Notes: generated by a model from the sequence alone, not told the origin. A DNA stretch of 64,000 bases from Variovorax sp. J22P240 (GCF_030316855.1 NZ_JASZYR010000003.1:186001-250000); one strand, 5' to 3'; shown: positions 41,132 through 51,088, counted from the first letter of the stretch. Numbers and translations are program-made.

Positions 41132-42031
41132 TCAGCGCTCGCGGCGCTGGGCGGCCATCTCCCTGATCAGGCTCCATACGCGCTGCGCCAGCGGCGACGG
41201 CGCGCGGTTTCGCCTGTGCACCAGCATGATCGTTCGCTGCACCTTGGGCAGCAGCGGCCGCACGACCAGCGCCTGCAGCCCCGCCGGCGGCATCGCAAGC
41301 GCCGGCATGACGCTGATGCCGATGCCCTGTTCGATCATGCGGAACACCGTCGCCGGATGGCCGACCTGCTGCCGCACCTCGCAGCGCGAGCCGTGCTGAG
41401 CCAGCGCCTCGTCGATGAGGCGCCGGCTGCCGGAGGCATGGTCGAGCAGCACCAGCGGCTCGCCGTCGAGCGCCGACCAGCCCACCGTCCGCTCGCCGGC
41501 CAGCCGGTGGTCGGGCGGGATCACCAGGCAGAAGGGATCGTCGAGGATGGCCTCGCCCTGCAGGTCGTCGGTGGGGGGCGGTTCGACCAGCACACCGAAA
41601 TCGACCTCGCCCGCGAGCACGCTGTCGAGCGCGGTCTGCTGCATGCGGTCGAGCAGCAGGAAGTCGATGTCCGGATCGCGACGCGCGCACTCGGCGATGC
41701 AGGCCGGAATGAGATTGGCCGAGAGCGTCGGGCTGCTGGCCACGCGGACCTTGCCGCGCCGCGCGCCGGCCATGCCGTGGACTTCGGCCAGCGTCTGGTC
41801 CAAGTCGTCGAGCACCCGGTCGAGCCGCACAGCGAGCGACTGGCCCGCATCGGTCAGGACGACTTCGCGCGTCGTGCGGTCCAGCAGTTTCAGGCCGAGT
41901 TGCGACTCGAGTTCGACGATGGACCGGCTGACCGCCGGCTGGGTCAGGCCGATCTGGTCACCCGCCCGGCTGAAATTGCAGGTTTCGGCGACGGCCTGGA
42001 AAACGCGAAGCTGGCGCAGGGTGACATTCAT
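41132..42031 (-). CDS. LysR-family regulator
   Basis: A 299-residue LysR protein: LRQLRVFQAVAETCNFSRAG, then IGLTQPAVSRSIVELESQLG, followed by a CbsA/GltC-like sensor domain. Divergent from the bile acid:sodium symporter-like gene with only 70 bp between, so it probably regulates that exporter. The intergenic segment has TCAAA (42052-42056) and TTTGA (42072-42076) as an imperfect site. Confidence 0.9.
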   Translation of the reverse strand: MNVTLRQLRVFQAVAETCNFSRAGDQIGLTQPAVSRSIVELESQLGLKLLDRTTREVVLTDAGQSLAVRLDRVLDDLDQTLAEVHGMAGARRGKVRVASSPTLSANLIPACIAECARRDPDIDFLLLDRMQQTALDSVLAGEVDFGVLVEPPPTDDLQGEAILDDPFCLVIPPDHRLAGERTVGWSALDGEPLVLLDHASGSRRLIDEALAQHGSRCEVRQQVGHPATVFRMIEQGIGISVMPALAMPPAGLQALVVRPLLPKVQRTIMLVHRRNRAPSPLAQRVWSLIREMAAQRRER

Positions 42032-42101
42032 GCACCAAGATCATAAAACTATCAAATGAATCCATTTCTCTTTTGAATCACGAGACGGTCCAATCCGGCC
42101 C

Positions 42102-43100
42102 ATGTCTCGTTCACGCTATCTCCCCGACAACTTCACCCTGTCGCTCGTCGCCGTCGTCGCGCTGGCCAGCCTGTGGCCAGCCAGCGGCGGGACCGCACAT
42201 TTCTTCGAGCAGTTCACCATGGTCGCGATCGGCCTGCTGTTCTTCCTGCACGGCGCCAAGCTGTCGCGCGAGGCGGTCCTCGGCGGCATCACACACTGGC
42301 GGCTGCACCTGATGGTGTTCGCCAGCACCTTTGTCCTGTTTCCCCTACTGGGCCTGCTGCTCAAGCCGGTGCTGACGCCGCTGGTCACGCCAGAGCTGTA
42401 CACCGGCGTGCTCTTCCTGTGCGTGCTGCCGGCGACGGTGCAATCGGCCATCGCCTTCACCTCGATCGCGCGCGGCAACATCCCGGCCGCGGTGTGCAGC
42501 GCATCGGCCTCCACGCTGCTCGGCGTCTTCGTGACGCCGCTGTTGGTCAGCCTGCTCGTCGTGAAGCACGGCGACGCGGGCGCGTCGCTCGGCGCGATCG
42601 GCCGCATCCTGCTGCAGCTGATGGCGCCCTTCGTCGCCGGCCACCTGCTGCGGCCGTGGATCGGCGGATGGGTGAAGCGCCGCGCGGCGGTGCTCACGCT
42701 GGTCGATCGCGGGTCCATCCTGCTGGTGGTCTACACCGCCTTCAGCGCAGCGGTGATCGAGGGCCTGTGGAAGGAGATTCCGCCCTCCGCGCTGGTGGGC
42801 CTGCTGGCCGTGTGCGCGATCCTGCTCGCCCTGATGCTGGTCGTCACCACCTGGGCCGGCCGCAGCCTCGGATTCGACAAGGCCGACGGGATCACGATCG
42901 TGTTCTGCGGCTCCAAGAAAAGCCTGGCGAGCGGCATCCCCATGGCCAAGGTGCTCTTCGCCTCGCACGCCGTCGGCGCGATCGTGATGCCGTTGATGCT
43001 CTTCCATCAGATGCAACTGATGGTCTGCGCGGTACTGGCACAACGCTACGCGCGCCGCCAAGCCGCCCTGGAGCCCTCCACGGCCAAGAGCCTAGCCTGA
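42102..43100 (+). CDS. Bile acid:sodium symporter-like (SBF-like, YfeH type) transporter
   Basis: A 332-residue, ten-helix membrane protein of the SBF-like family (PF13593-type): FTMVAIGLLFFLHGAKLSREA, LPATVQSAIAFTSIARGN and VFCGSKKSLASGIPMA. Members move organic anions, although bacterial substrates are mostly unknown. Likely controlled by the divergent LysR regulator. The GC-rich repeat copy 2 follows it. Confidence 0.9.
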   Translation: MSRSRYLPDNFTLSLVAVVALASLWPASGGTAHFFEQFTMVAIGLLFFLHGAKLSREAVLGGITHWRLHLMVFASTFVLFPLLGLLLKPVLTPLVTPELYTGVLFLCVLPATVQSAIAFTSIARGNIPAAVCSASASTLLGVFVTPLLVSLLVVKHGDAGASLGAIGRILLQLMAPFVAGHLLRPWIGGWVKRRAAVLTLVDRGSILLVVYTAFSAAVIEGLWKEIPPSALVGLLAVCAILLALMLVVTTWAGRSLGFDKADGITIVFCGSKKSLASGIPMAKVLFASHAVGAIVMPLMLFHQMQLMVCAVLAQRYARRQAALEPSTAKSLA

Positions 43101-43104
43101 TCGG

Positions 43105-43200
43105 AAAACACCGCGGAACCGGCTTTGCCGGGCCGCTGGTGTTGCCCCCGGTGAGGGGGGTGGCGTAGCGACACGAAGTGCGCGAAGCCTGGGGGAGAGG
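43105..43200 (-). repeat. GC-rich intergenic repeat, copy 2
   Basis: Read on the minus strand it shows CTCCCCCAGGCT, CACTTCGTGTCGC, CCCCCC-loop-GGGGGC and GCGGCCCGGC in the same order as the copy upstream of topB (2305-2393). It also has a GCCGGTTCCGCGG-type end hairpin. It lies between the SBF-like gene and the convergent aldo/keto reductase. Confidence 0.5.
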
Positions 43201-43201
43201 C

Positions 43202-44203
43202 CTACCGCGGCGCGTCGCCCTTGCGGTACTCGGCGGTGAGTTCGTCAAGGCGCTGCTTCAGGCCTGCATCCAGCTTGTACTCCGCAGCAGCCAGCGTCGC
43301 ATCCAGTTGCTCCGGACGGCTTGCGCCGAGCAGCGGCGCGGTGATCAGCGGGTTCGCCATCACCCATGCGACGGCCAGCGTCGCGAGCGGCACGCCGGCC
43401 TCTTCCGCCAGCTTGTGCAGCTGCGTGACGGTCGCGAAGCTGCGCTCATTCCAATAGCGGTCCTGATACATCGCGCCGGCCGTGCCGAGCGTGAAGCGAG
43501 TGTTGTCTTCCGGCTTCGCGCCGGGTTGGTACTTGCCGGTCAGCAGGCCGCCCGCGAGCGGGTTGTACGGGATCACGCCCAGCCCCTCTTCGCCCGCCAG
43601 CGGCAGCAGCTCGCGCTCGATCTCACGGAACAGCAGGCTGTAGCGCGGCTGCACCGACACCAGCCGCGTGAGCTTGTGCAGCTCGGCGCGGCCGATGGCG
43701 CGCGCCAGGCGGTACGCGAGGAAGTTCGACACGCCGATGTAGCGCGCCCGGCCGGAACGGACGATCACGTCCAGCGCTTCGAGGCTCTCGTCCAGTGGCG
43801 TCTCGCGGTCATCGTGGTGCAGCTGATAGAGATCGACGTGATCGGTCTGCAGCCGCTTGAGCGAGGCATCGATCGCATCCAGCAGATGCTTGCGCGATGC
43901 GCCCTGGTCCCAGGTGTTCGGGCCGACCTTGCCCACTGCCTTGGTCGCGACGATGTAGCGGCTGCGACCCTTGGCACGCAGCCAACGGCCGATGATCTCC
44001 TCGGTGCGACCGGTGGTGCCGACGGTGCCGCCGAGCGGATACACGTCGGCTGTGTCGAGGAAGTTGATGCCGCCTTCAGTCGCCTTGTCGAGGATGCTGT
44101 GCGACACCGCTTCATCGGTCTGCAGGCCGAAGGTCATGGTGCCGAGCGCCAGGCGCGACACGGTGAGGCCGGTGCGGCCAAGGCGGGTGGTGGGAATGCT
44201 CAT
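43202..44203 (-). CDS. Aldo/keto reductase
   Basis: A 333-residue NADPH-dependent TIM-barrel reductase of the YajO/Tas type. Catalytic tetrad is visible: Asp/Tyr in FLDTADVY, Lys in IVATKAVGK and His in YQLHHDD. C-terminal cofactor-binding part LLGASRPEQLDATLAA. Start MSIPTTRLG (44203). Divergent from the HxlR gene, so it is probably induced by an electrophile or quinone/aldehyde sensed by that regulator. Confidence 0.92.
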   Translation of the reverse strand: MSIPTTRLGRTGLTVSRLALGTMTFGLQTDEAVSHSILDKATEGGINFLDTADVYPLGGTVGTTGRTEEIIGRWLRAKGRSRYIVATKAVGKVGPNTWDQGASRKHLLDAIDASLKRLQTDHVDLYQLHHDDRETPLDESLEALDVIVRSGRARYIGVSNFLAYRLARAIGRAELHKLTRLVSVQPRYSLLFREIERELLPLAGEEGLGVIPYNPLAGGLLTGKYQPGAKPEDNTRFTLGTAGAMYQDRYWNERSFATVTQLHKLAEEAGVPLATLAVAWVMANPLITAPLLGASRPEQLDATLAAAEYKLDAGLKQRLDELTAEYRKGDAPR

Positions 44204-44332
44204 GAAAAGACTCCGATCGCTGCTGGGCGGAGGGGCATCATAGTCAGCGGCGCGATTTCCGGTACGGCGCGCAGGGGTTCGGTTGATCTCGCATCGAGGA
44301 AGCGCGACCATACCGCGCACCTGCTGGCAACG

Positions 44333-44722
44333 ATGTCCAAGATGAAAACGGCCGACGCCCCACCGGTCGATGTGTTCAGCGCCACGTGCCCGTCGCGCGC
44401 TGCGCTGGAGCTCGTCGCCAACAAGTGGGCCCTGCTGATCGTGCCTGCGCTTCACGACGGGCCCATGCGCAACAACGAACTCCTGCGCCGCATCGGCGGC
44501 ATCTCGCAGAAGATGCTCACTCAGACGCTGCGCGACCTGGAACGCAACGGTCTCGTGCTGCGCACGGACCACCACTGCGTACCGCCGCATGTGGAATACG
44601 CGCTGAGCGACACCGGCCGGCCATTGAGCGAGGCCTTCGACGCGGTCGGTCGCTGGGCCGAGGCGCATCACCGGGATCTGGCGGATGCGCGCAAGGCCTT
44701 CGATGTGACGCATCGTGGCTAG
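44333..44722 (+). CDS. HxlR-family transcriptional regulator
   Basis: A 129-residue winged-helix regulator (CPSRAALELVANKWALLIV, then LLRRIGGISQKMLTQTLRDLE and HVEYALSDTGRPL). HxlR proteins often sense reactive electrophiles through a cysteine, and Cys19 is conserved at the expected N-terminal position. Divergent from the aldo/keto reductase, its likely target. Its TAG stop shares CTAG (44719-44722) with the AsnC gene. Confidence 0.9.
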   Translation: MSKMKTADAPPVDVFSATCPSRAALELVANKWALLIVPALHDGPMRNNELLRRIGGISQKMLTQTLRDLERNGLVLRTDHHCVPPHVEYALSDTGRPLSEAFDAVGRWAEAHHRDLADARKAFDVTHRG

Positions 44723-45144
44723 CGGTAGGTCGCGAGGTGGATGCTGGTCTCCGTGTTGCGAATGCCCTTCAGCAGCCGGATGCGCTCCAGCACATGCGAC
44801 AGCTCCGTCATCGAGCTGGCACGCAGTTCGGCCAGCAGGTCCCAGCGGCCGTTGGTGTCGAACAGCGCAGCCACGCCGGGTTCGCCCAGGAGGCTGGCGA
44901 TGACCATGCGGGTCTGGTTGCCTTCGACCAGGATGCCCATCCAGGCGCGGATCTCGTCCGTCCGCTCCTCGGGTCGGAGTTGCACCGCGTAGCCGACGAT
45001 CACGCCGCCGTCCTCCAGCTTGCGCAGGCGGTTGGTCACCGTGCCGCGCGAGACGCCGAGCTTGTGTGCCAGCGTCGCAGCGGGAAGGCGGGCGTCCTGG
45101 CGCAACAATGCGATCAGTCGATGGTCGAGTTCGTCGAGGTCCAT
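44719..45144 (-). CDS. Lrp/AsnC-family regulator, short
   Basis: A 141-residue regulator with a helix-turn-helix (LDHRLIALLRQDARLPAATL, then LGVSRGTVTNRLRKLE) and a RAM domain (LFDTNGRWDLLAELRASS). It follows lhr by 37 bp on the same strand and could be in the same run (ferritin-like, acuI, lhr, asnC). Target unknown. Confidence 0.9.
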   Translation of the reverse strand: MDLDELDHRLIALLRQDARLPAATLAHKLGVSRGTVTNRLRKLEDGGVIVGYAVQLRPEERTDEIRAWMGILVEGNQTRMVIASLLGEPGVAALFDTNGRWDLLAELRASSMTELSHVLERIRLLKGIRNTETSIHLATYR

Positions 45145-45181
45145 GCCGACACTGTCGGTCAGTCCCGGCGTTTTGCCAATC

Positions 45182-48100
45182 TCACCCTGCGGCGGCGGCC
45201 AGTTCCAGGAAGCGCAGCGATGGTTCCGAGGACAGCGCGCGGGTCACGGCCTTCGTCTCCTCAGGGCTGAGCGCCACCAGCATCTCCACCTGCCCGGCCA
45301 CGCTGGTCGCCAGCGGAATGCCATCGCGGTAGACCACGCGCGAGCCCGCGACACGGGCGACCTTGGGGCCCGGCACGACCGTGCCGAGGAGGTTGGCCGG
45401 ATCGGTGGCGGCGAGGCAGACCAGGCCCTCGTCTGGCCCCTGGCGCCGCGCCTGCCGCATGAGGCCGATGGCTTCGGGCAGGGCGAACTGCTCGCCCGCC
45501 ACGCCGGCGATGAAGCGGCCGCCGCGGATTTCTCCACGCGCTTCGAGCCGGCGGTAGGCGCGCGCGAGGTCGCGCCACGGCGGCAACCACGTCGGCTCGC
45601 GCTCCACGATGCGCCAGCACACCACGCCGTAGCGGCGCAGCAGGATGCGCGCGACCTGCTCGACGGCGTCCGGGGCGATGGCAGGCGCCGGGCCCGCAAC
45701 GGCCGGCACACGCTGCCGGACCAGCAACCAGCGGCCGGCATCCTCGATTCCGAAGAGGGCGCTGCGCCGACGCCGGCGTGCGTGCGTCGATGAACGCTTC
45801 GATGGCGGAATCAGCAATGCGCGCAGTCCCGCGTAGCTGTCGCAATGCGCTCGGCCGCGTATGACGAGCTCGCTCAGCGCGTCTTCGAGTTCGGTGCCCA
45901 GCAGGTGCGTGCCCTGGACGATCTCGTCGAAGAAGGAGGCGCCATGCTCTGCGAGGAAGGTGGCGACACGCTGCGCACGCGAGCCCAAACCGGCGTCATC
46001 CGCGGGCGGGGGTACGAGGCCTGTCCAGAGGGAAGCGGTGCGGCGCGGCAAGAGAAGCACCGGTGTCGTGCGCAGCGACGTGCCGCTGCCCGCACGGGCA
46101 TCGCTGGCGGCGGGGCGCAAGCGCGTCCACAAGGTGCGGCCGGCCGTGCACAGGTCGTCGAGCCATGCCGGCGCGTAGTCCTTGACCCGCGACGGCAGCA
46201 ACTCGGCCTCCCAGGTGCCGGCCGGCGCCTCGTAGCCTTCAAGCTGCGTCAAGATGCCGGCAAGGGCATCGGGCCCGCTGACCCGGCTGGCGCTGCCGAC
46301 GTGCTGCCACTCGAACAGGAAGCGCACGAAATCGCGCGGCTCGACGGGTTCGATCTCGCGCCGCAGCCGCTTGAGGGTGTAGCGATGGATACGGGCGAGC
46401 AGATGGCGCTCGCACCATTCGGCGGATCCGGCGCCGGGCGTGAAGCGGCCCTGCAGCACGTAGCCTTCTGTCTGCAATGCCGACAGGGCGGCGTCGATGT
46501 CGATACGGGGCAGGCGCAACTGTGCCGCGAGGGTATCCGCCAACATCGGGCCCAGTCCGGTCAAACGCGAACGCAACAGTTCGCGCAGCGTGTCTTCGAC
46601 GCTGCCCTCCAACTGCGCGTATTCCGCAGGCGGCTCGATGACCGGCTGCATCGCCGCGCAAGGATAGAGCGCGGCGATCTGCGCCAGGCGCTCGGCCGCC
46701 ACCCACAGGCCCTCGCTGCGTGCGTCGTCCGTTGCTGGCGCCAGCCTTGTCGCGCGACCAGCCTGCGCGAGCGCCTCGAGCCATGGCAGCCATTCCGCGT
46801 TGCCTGTTGCCTCCGCATCGGTGACGACGCCGAGCCCGTTCAGCGCCTCGTGCATCTCGTCGGGGTTGCGCGCACGCGGCCACGCCTCCTGTCTCACGCT
46901 CTCGATCGCGTCGGTGTCCAGCTGCCCGAGATCGTCCGCGCTTTCCGGATCGATATAGCGCCGGTTTTGCACGGCCTGCGTGCGGCGTTCTTCCAGCGGC
47001 GCATCGTCGAGGAAAGCGTAGGGCCGCGCGTTCAGTGCTTCCGCCGCGAGCGGGGATGGGGCCGGCAGGTCGCGTGCCAACACGTCGACTTCGCCGGATT
47101 CCATGCGGCGCAGCAGCCGCAGCCACCCTTCGGCATCCATGGCTTCGTAGAGGCAATCGCGCAGCGTCTGCGCCACCAGCGGATGCTCCGGAATCTCGCG
47201 CTCGCCGGCGAGGTTCTCCGCGCAGGCGACCTGGTCGGGAAACACGCTGGCCAGCAAGTCCTCGGACTTCATGCGCTGCAGTTGCGGCGCCACCTTGCGT
47301 CCGCCCACGAAGCGCGGCAATGCCAGCGCGGTGGTCGCGTTCCAGCGCCAGCGCGCGCCGAAGAGCGGTGCGTCGAGCAGCGCCTGCACCAGCACGTCGA
47401 GCGCGGTCGCCGAATGCAGGTAGCGCGCCACCTCGTCCAGCGGAAAGCTGTGGCTCGTCGACAGCGACAGGACGATGGCGTCTTCGGTCGCCGCGGCCTG
47501 CAGCTCGAAGTTGAACTGGCGGCAGAAGCGTTTGCGCAGCGCCAGTCCCCACGCACGATTGAGGCGGCTGCCGTAGGGAGAATGGATCACCAGTTGCATC
47601 CCGCCGGATTCGTCGAAGAAACGCTCCATCACAATGCGCTGCTGCGTGGGCAGCGCGCCGAGCGCGCGCAGGGCGCGGGCAAGATGCTCTGTGATCTGGC
47701 GGGCCGCCTCGGCATCCATGCCGATGTCGCGCCCCAGCCAATCCACCGTCGCCTGGAGACCTTGAGCGGCCAGGCTTTCGGCGATCTCGTGGCGAAGGCG
47801 CGAGACACCCACGGAGAGTTCATCCGTCCGGCCCGGCGCCTCGCCCAGCCAGAACGGAATGTTGGGCGCAGCACCGTGCGCGTCCTCCACCCGCACGCGG
47901 CCGGGCTCGATCCGGAGGATGCGGTAGCTGGCGTTGCCGAGCTGGAAGACGTCGCCCGCGAGACTCTCGACCGCGAAGTCCTCGTTGACCGTGCCGATCT
48001 TGTGCGCCTGCGGTTCGAGCATCACCGTGTAGTCGCCGGTCTCGGGAATGGTGCCTCCGGAAGTCAACGCGGTCAGGCGCGCGCCCTTGCGCTCGCGCAG

Positions 48101-49573
48101 GCGGCGATGCACGGCATCGCGGTGCACGTAGCTCGCGCGCTGGCCCAGTCGGGTAGTGAAACCTTCGGCCAGCATGCAAACGACCGATGCGAACGTCTCG
48201 CGCGTCAACTGGGCATAGGGCCACGCACGCCGCACGAGCGCAAAGAGCGCGTCTTCGTCCCATTCGCGCGATGCGGTCTCGGCGACGATCTGCTGCGCCA
48301 GCACGTCGAGCGGCTCGGGCAGCACGTGCAGCGCGTCGAGCTCGCCGCGGCGCACGCAGTCGAGCAGGGCCGCGCACTCGACCAGTTCGTCGATCGACTG
48401 CGGGAACAGCCGCGCCTTCGGCACGCCGCCGACGGCGTGACCGGAGCGCCCCGCGCGCTGCAGGAAGGTCGCGATCGATCGGGGCGATCCCAGCTGGCAC
48501 ACCAGGTCCACATCGCCGATGTCCAGTCCCAGTTCCAGCGAGGCCGTGGCCACCATCACCTTGAGGTCGCCGCGTTTCAGGCGCTGCTCGGCCTCGAGGC
48601 GCGTCTCTTTGGCGAGGCTGCCGTGATGCGCGGCGACGACCTCCTTGCCCAGGATCTCGCCCAGGTGCCGCGCGGCGCGTTCCGCCATGCGCCGCGTGTT
48701 GACGAAAACCAGCGTCGTGCGATGCGCGTGCACCAGCCCGGCGACACGCGCATAGACCTGCTCCCACTGCTCGTTCGACATCACGGCGGCAAGCGACGTG
48801 GGCGGCAGCTCCAGTGCGAGGTCCCGCTGCCTGGCGTAGCCGATATCGACGATCTCACAATCGGCCACGCCATCGACGATCGCGCCGGCGCCGACGAGGA
48901 AGCGTGCAATCTCGTCGATCGGCTTCTGCGTGGCCGACACGCCGATGCGGATCAGCGGCTTCGCGCAGAGCGACTGCAGCCGTTCGAGCGACAGCGCGAG
49001 GTGGCTGCCGCGCTTGGTGGCGACGACCGCGTGGATTTCATCGACGATGACCGTGCGCACGGTCGAGAGCATCCGGCGGCCCGACTCGGAGCCCAGCAGC
49101 ACATAGAGCGACTCGGGCGTGCTGACCAGGATGTGCGGCGGCTGGCGCAGGCTCTGCTGGCGCTCCCTGGCCGGCGTGTCGCCGGTGCGCACAGCGGTGC
49201 GGATATCGACGTCCGGCAGCTTGAGCCTGGCGAGTTCGCGGCGGATGCCCGCGAGTGGCGCCTTGAGGTTGAGCCCGATGTCGTTGGACAGTGCCTTCAA
49301 CGGCGAGATGTAGAGCACCGTCGTCTCGTCGGGCAGGCCGCCCGGTTCGAGCCCTTGGCGCACCAGGCCGTCCAGCGCGGCCAGGAAGGCCGTCAGCGTC
49401 TTGCCCGATCCGGTGGGCGCCGCAATTAGTGTGTGGCGGCCAGCGGTAATCACCGGCCACGCGGCGGCTTGGGCCGCCGTGGGAGCCGGAAAGGTGGCGT
49501 TGAACCACTTGGAGACGGCGGGGTGGAAGTCTTGAAGCACGAGGAGAGGCAGTCTTGCTGCGCGGCGGGGCAA
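45182..49573 (-). CDS. lhr: Large ATP-dependent helicase Lhr
   Basis: A 1463-residue superfamily 2 helicase of the Lhr type (E. coli Lhr about 1540). Core: Walker A APTGSGKT, ISPLKALSND, TPESLYVLL, motif II DEIH, SATQKP, then the second domain with AHHGSLAKE and QRAGRSGH; a winged-helix and the large Lhr C-terminal domain follow. Lhr unwinds DNA:DNA or RNA:DNA hybrids 3'-5' in repair. The start is uncertain: TTG at 49573 or GTG at 49540, neither with a clear ribosome site. It follows acuI by 30 bp. Confidence 0.92.
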   Translation of the reverse strand: MPRRAARLPLLVLQDFHPAVSKWFNATFPAPTAAQAAAWPVITAGRHTLIAAPTGSGKTLTAFLAALDGLVRQGLEPGGLPDETTVLYISPLKALSNDIGLNLKAPLAGIRRELARLKLPDVDIRTAVRTGDTPARERQQSLRQPPHILVSTPESLYVLLGSESGRRMLSTVRTVIVDEIHAVVATKRGSHLALSLERLQSLCAKPLIRIGVSATQKPIDEIARFLVGAGAIVDGVADCEIVDIGYARQRDLALELPPTSLAAVMSNEQWEQVYARVAGLVHAHRTTLVFVNTRRMAERAARHLGEILGKEVVAAHHGSLAKETRLEAEQRLKRGDLKVMVATASLELGLDIGDVDLVCQLGSPRSIATFLQRAGRSGHAVGGVPKARLFPQSIDELVECAALLDCVRRGELDALHVLPEPLDVLAQQIVAETASREWDEDALFALVRRAWPYAQLTRETFASVVCMLAEGFTTRLGQRASYVHRDAVHRRLRERKGARLTALTSGGTIPETGDYTVMLEPQAHKIGTVNEDFAVESLAGDVFQLGNASYRILRIEPGRVRVEDAHGAAPNIPFWLGEAPGRTDELSVGVSRLRHEIAESLAAQGLQATVDWLGRDIGMDAEAARQITEHLARALRALGALPTQQRIVMERFFDESGGMQLVIHSPYGSRLNRAWGLALRKRFCRQFNFELQAAATEDAIVLSLSTSHSFPLDEVARYLHSATALDVLVQALLDAPLFGARWRWNATTALALPRFVGGRKVAPQLQRMKSEDLLASVFPDQVACAENLAGEREIPEHPLVAQTLRDCLYEAMDAEGWLRLLRRMESGEVDVLARDLPAPSPLAAEALNARPYAFLDDAPLEERRTQAVQNRRYIDPESADDLGQLDTDAIESVRQEAWPRARNPDEMHEALNGLGVVTDAEATGNAEWLPWLEALAQAGRATRLAPATDDARSEGLWVAAERLAQIAALYPCAAMQPVIEPPAEYAQLEGSVEDTLRELLRSRLTGLGPMLADTLAAQLRLPRIDIDAALSALQTEGYVLQGRFTPGAGSAEWCERHLLARIHRYTLKRLRREIEPVEPRDFVRFLFEWQHVGSASRVSGPDALAGILTQLEGYEAPAGTWEAELLPSRVKDYAPAWLDDLCTAGRTLWTRLRPAASDARAGSGTSLRTTPVLLLPRRTASLWTGLVPPPADDAGLGSRAQRVATFLAEHGASFFDEIVQGTHLLGTELEDALSELVIRGRAHCDSYAGLRALLIPPSKRSSTHARRRRRSALFGIEDAGRWLLVRQRVPAVAGPAPAIAPDAVEQVARILLRRYGVVCWRIVEREPTWLPPWRDLARAYRRLEARGEIRGGRFIAGVAGEQFALPEAIGLMRQARRQGPDEGLVCLAATDPANLLGTVVPGPKVARVAGSRVVYRDGIPLATSVAGQVEMLVALSPEETKAVTRALSSEPSLRFLELAAAAG

Positions 49574-49603
49574 GGGAATGAAATCAGGCCGACCCTGCCG
49601 ATG

Positions 49604-50596
49604 TCAAGGCGCGCGAGCCAGGTCCACCAGCACACGTCCGCGCACCTGCCCTGCGAGCAGTCTCGGTGCGAGTCCGGCGACCGCGCCGAGACCAATGGTC
49701 TCGGTGTTGGCGTCAAGCAGATCGCGCGGCAGCTCCATGGCGAGCAGCTGCCAAGCGGCGAGCCGCCGCGTCTGCGGTGCATGCACACTGTCGATGCCCG
49801 CCAGCGTGATCCCGCGCAGGATGAAAGGCGCCACGCTCGCCGGAAAATCCATCCCCTGCGCAAGGCCGCAGGCGGCGACGGTGCCGCCATATTTCAGGCT
49901 CGCGCAGACGTTGGCGAGCGTGTGGCTGCCCACGCTGTCCACCGCCGCGGCCCAGCGTTCCTTCTGCAGGGGTTTGCCGGGCTCACTCAGCGTGGCGCGG
50001 TCGATGATCTCTTTGGCGCCCAGGCGCTGCAGATGCGCGGCCTCCTGCGGCCGACCGGTCGATGCGTGCACCTCGAAACCGAGCTTCGCAAGCAGCGCGA
50101 TGGCGATAGTGCCCACGCCGCCGTTCGCGCCGGTGACGAGCACAGGGCCCGTAGCCGCCGTCACGCCGTGGTTCTGCAGCGCCATCACGCACAGCATCGC
50201 GGTGTAGCCGGCAGTGCCGATCGCCATGGCCTGCCGGGCATCGAGCCCCCTGGGAATGGGCACCAGCCAGTCGGCCTTGACGCGGGCCTTGCGCGCCAGG
50301 CCGCCCCAGTGCGTTTCGCCAACGCCCCAGCCGTTGAGCACCACCGCATCGCCGGGCCTGAAGCGGGCATCGCTGCTCTCCAGCACGGTGCCAGCGAGAT
50401 CGATGCCCGGCACCATCGGGAACTTGCGCACCACGGGCGACTTGCCGGTAATGGCAAGGGCGTCCTTGTAGTTGACGGTGGAGTAAGCAACGTCGATGAG
50501 CACCTCGCCCCCCGGCAGTTGGGCCTCATCGATCGAGGTGACGGCGGCCTGGGTGGTGCCGTCCTCGGCCTTGGTCAGCAGCAGGGCTTCGAACAT
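49604..50596 (-). CDS. acuI: Acrylyl-CoA reductase (NADPH), YhdH/AcuI type
   Basis: A medium-chain reductase without zinc, 330 residues. Motifs: NYKDALAITGK and GIDLAGTVLESSD at the start, GWGVGETHWGG, and the NADPH site VTGANGGVGTIAIALL. It detoxifies acrylyl-CoA to propionyl-CoA. It precedes lhr and follows the ferritin-like gene with gaps of about 30 bp, so they may share a transcript although the functions are unrelated. Confidence 0.92.
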   Translation of the reverse strand: MFEALLLTKAEDGTTQAAVTSIDEAQLPGGEVLIDVAYSTVNYKDALAITGKSPVVRKFPMVPGIDLAGTVLESSDARFRPGDAVVLNGWGVGETHWGGLARKARVKADWLVPIPRGLDARQAMAIGTAGYTAMLCVMALQNHGVTAATGPVLVTGANGGVGTIAIALLAKLGFEVHASTGRPQEAAHLQRLGAKEIIDRATLSEPGKPLQKERWAAAVDSVGSHTLANVCASLKYGGTVAACGLAQGMDFPASVAPFILRGITLAGIDSVHAPQTRRLAAWQLLAMELPRDLLDANTETIGLGAVAGLAPRLLAGQVRGRVLVDLARAP

Positions 50597-50623
50597 TCCT
50601 GGGATTCCTTGGGTTTCGGTCTT

Positions 50624-51088
50624 TCAATCATTGCGCGCCGCGAAGGCACGCACCTCGCCGGGCTTGCGCAGCATCTTGTCGACATCGGCGGCGTGAAGCT
50701 CTTCGGCCTGGATCATCTGCCGGGCGAATTCCTCCAGCGCCACGGAGTGGCCTTCGACCAGCCGCAGCAGGTCGCGGTACAGGTCCAGCGCCTTGCCTTC
50801 GGTCGCCAGCGACTCCTGCAGGATCGCCGACATGTCGTGCTTGTGCGAATCGAGCAGCGCGCCGATGCCCAGCGACGGATAGGCGCCGAGCGTGGTGATC
50901 CATTCGCCGACCTGCTGCGCGTGCAGCAGCGATTCGTTGGCCTGGTCGCGCAGCCACGACACGATCGGGATGCGCGAGAAGCCGAAAACGAGAAAGGAGT
51001 AGTGCGTGTAGCGCACCACGCCCGCCAGCTCCGCTTCCAGCAGATGGTTGAGGACGTCGACCACCTGGGTCTTGTCGAACTGGGACAT
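50624..51088 (-). CDS. Ferritin-like (bacterioferritin-type) protein
   Basis: A 154-residue four-helix protein resembling bacterioferritin: LEAELAGVVRY, ANESLLHAQQVGEW, LATEGKALDLY and QAEELHAADVD. The second ferroxidase block has Glu-x-x-x-His (52, 56) rather than the usual Glu-x-x-His, so iron chemistry may differ; the last block keeps Glu-x-x-His. No haem-binding methionine of BfrB type is evident. The ATG at 51088 follows GAGG. Head of the run towards acuI and lhr. Confidence 0.8.
   Translation of the reverse strand: MSQFDKTQVVDVLNHLLEAELAGVVRYTHYSFLVFGFSRIPIVSWLRDQANESLLHAQQVGEWITTLGAYPSLGIGALLDSHKHDMSAILQESLATEGKALDLYRDLLRLVEGHSVALEEFARQMIQAEELHAADVDKMLRKPGEVRAFAARND

Noticed and set aside
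45845..49429. A nearly 1200-codon open frame antisense to lhr
   Set aside because: Its composition is that of a reverse-strand shadow, it has no domain motif, and lhr on the other strand has all helicase motifs.
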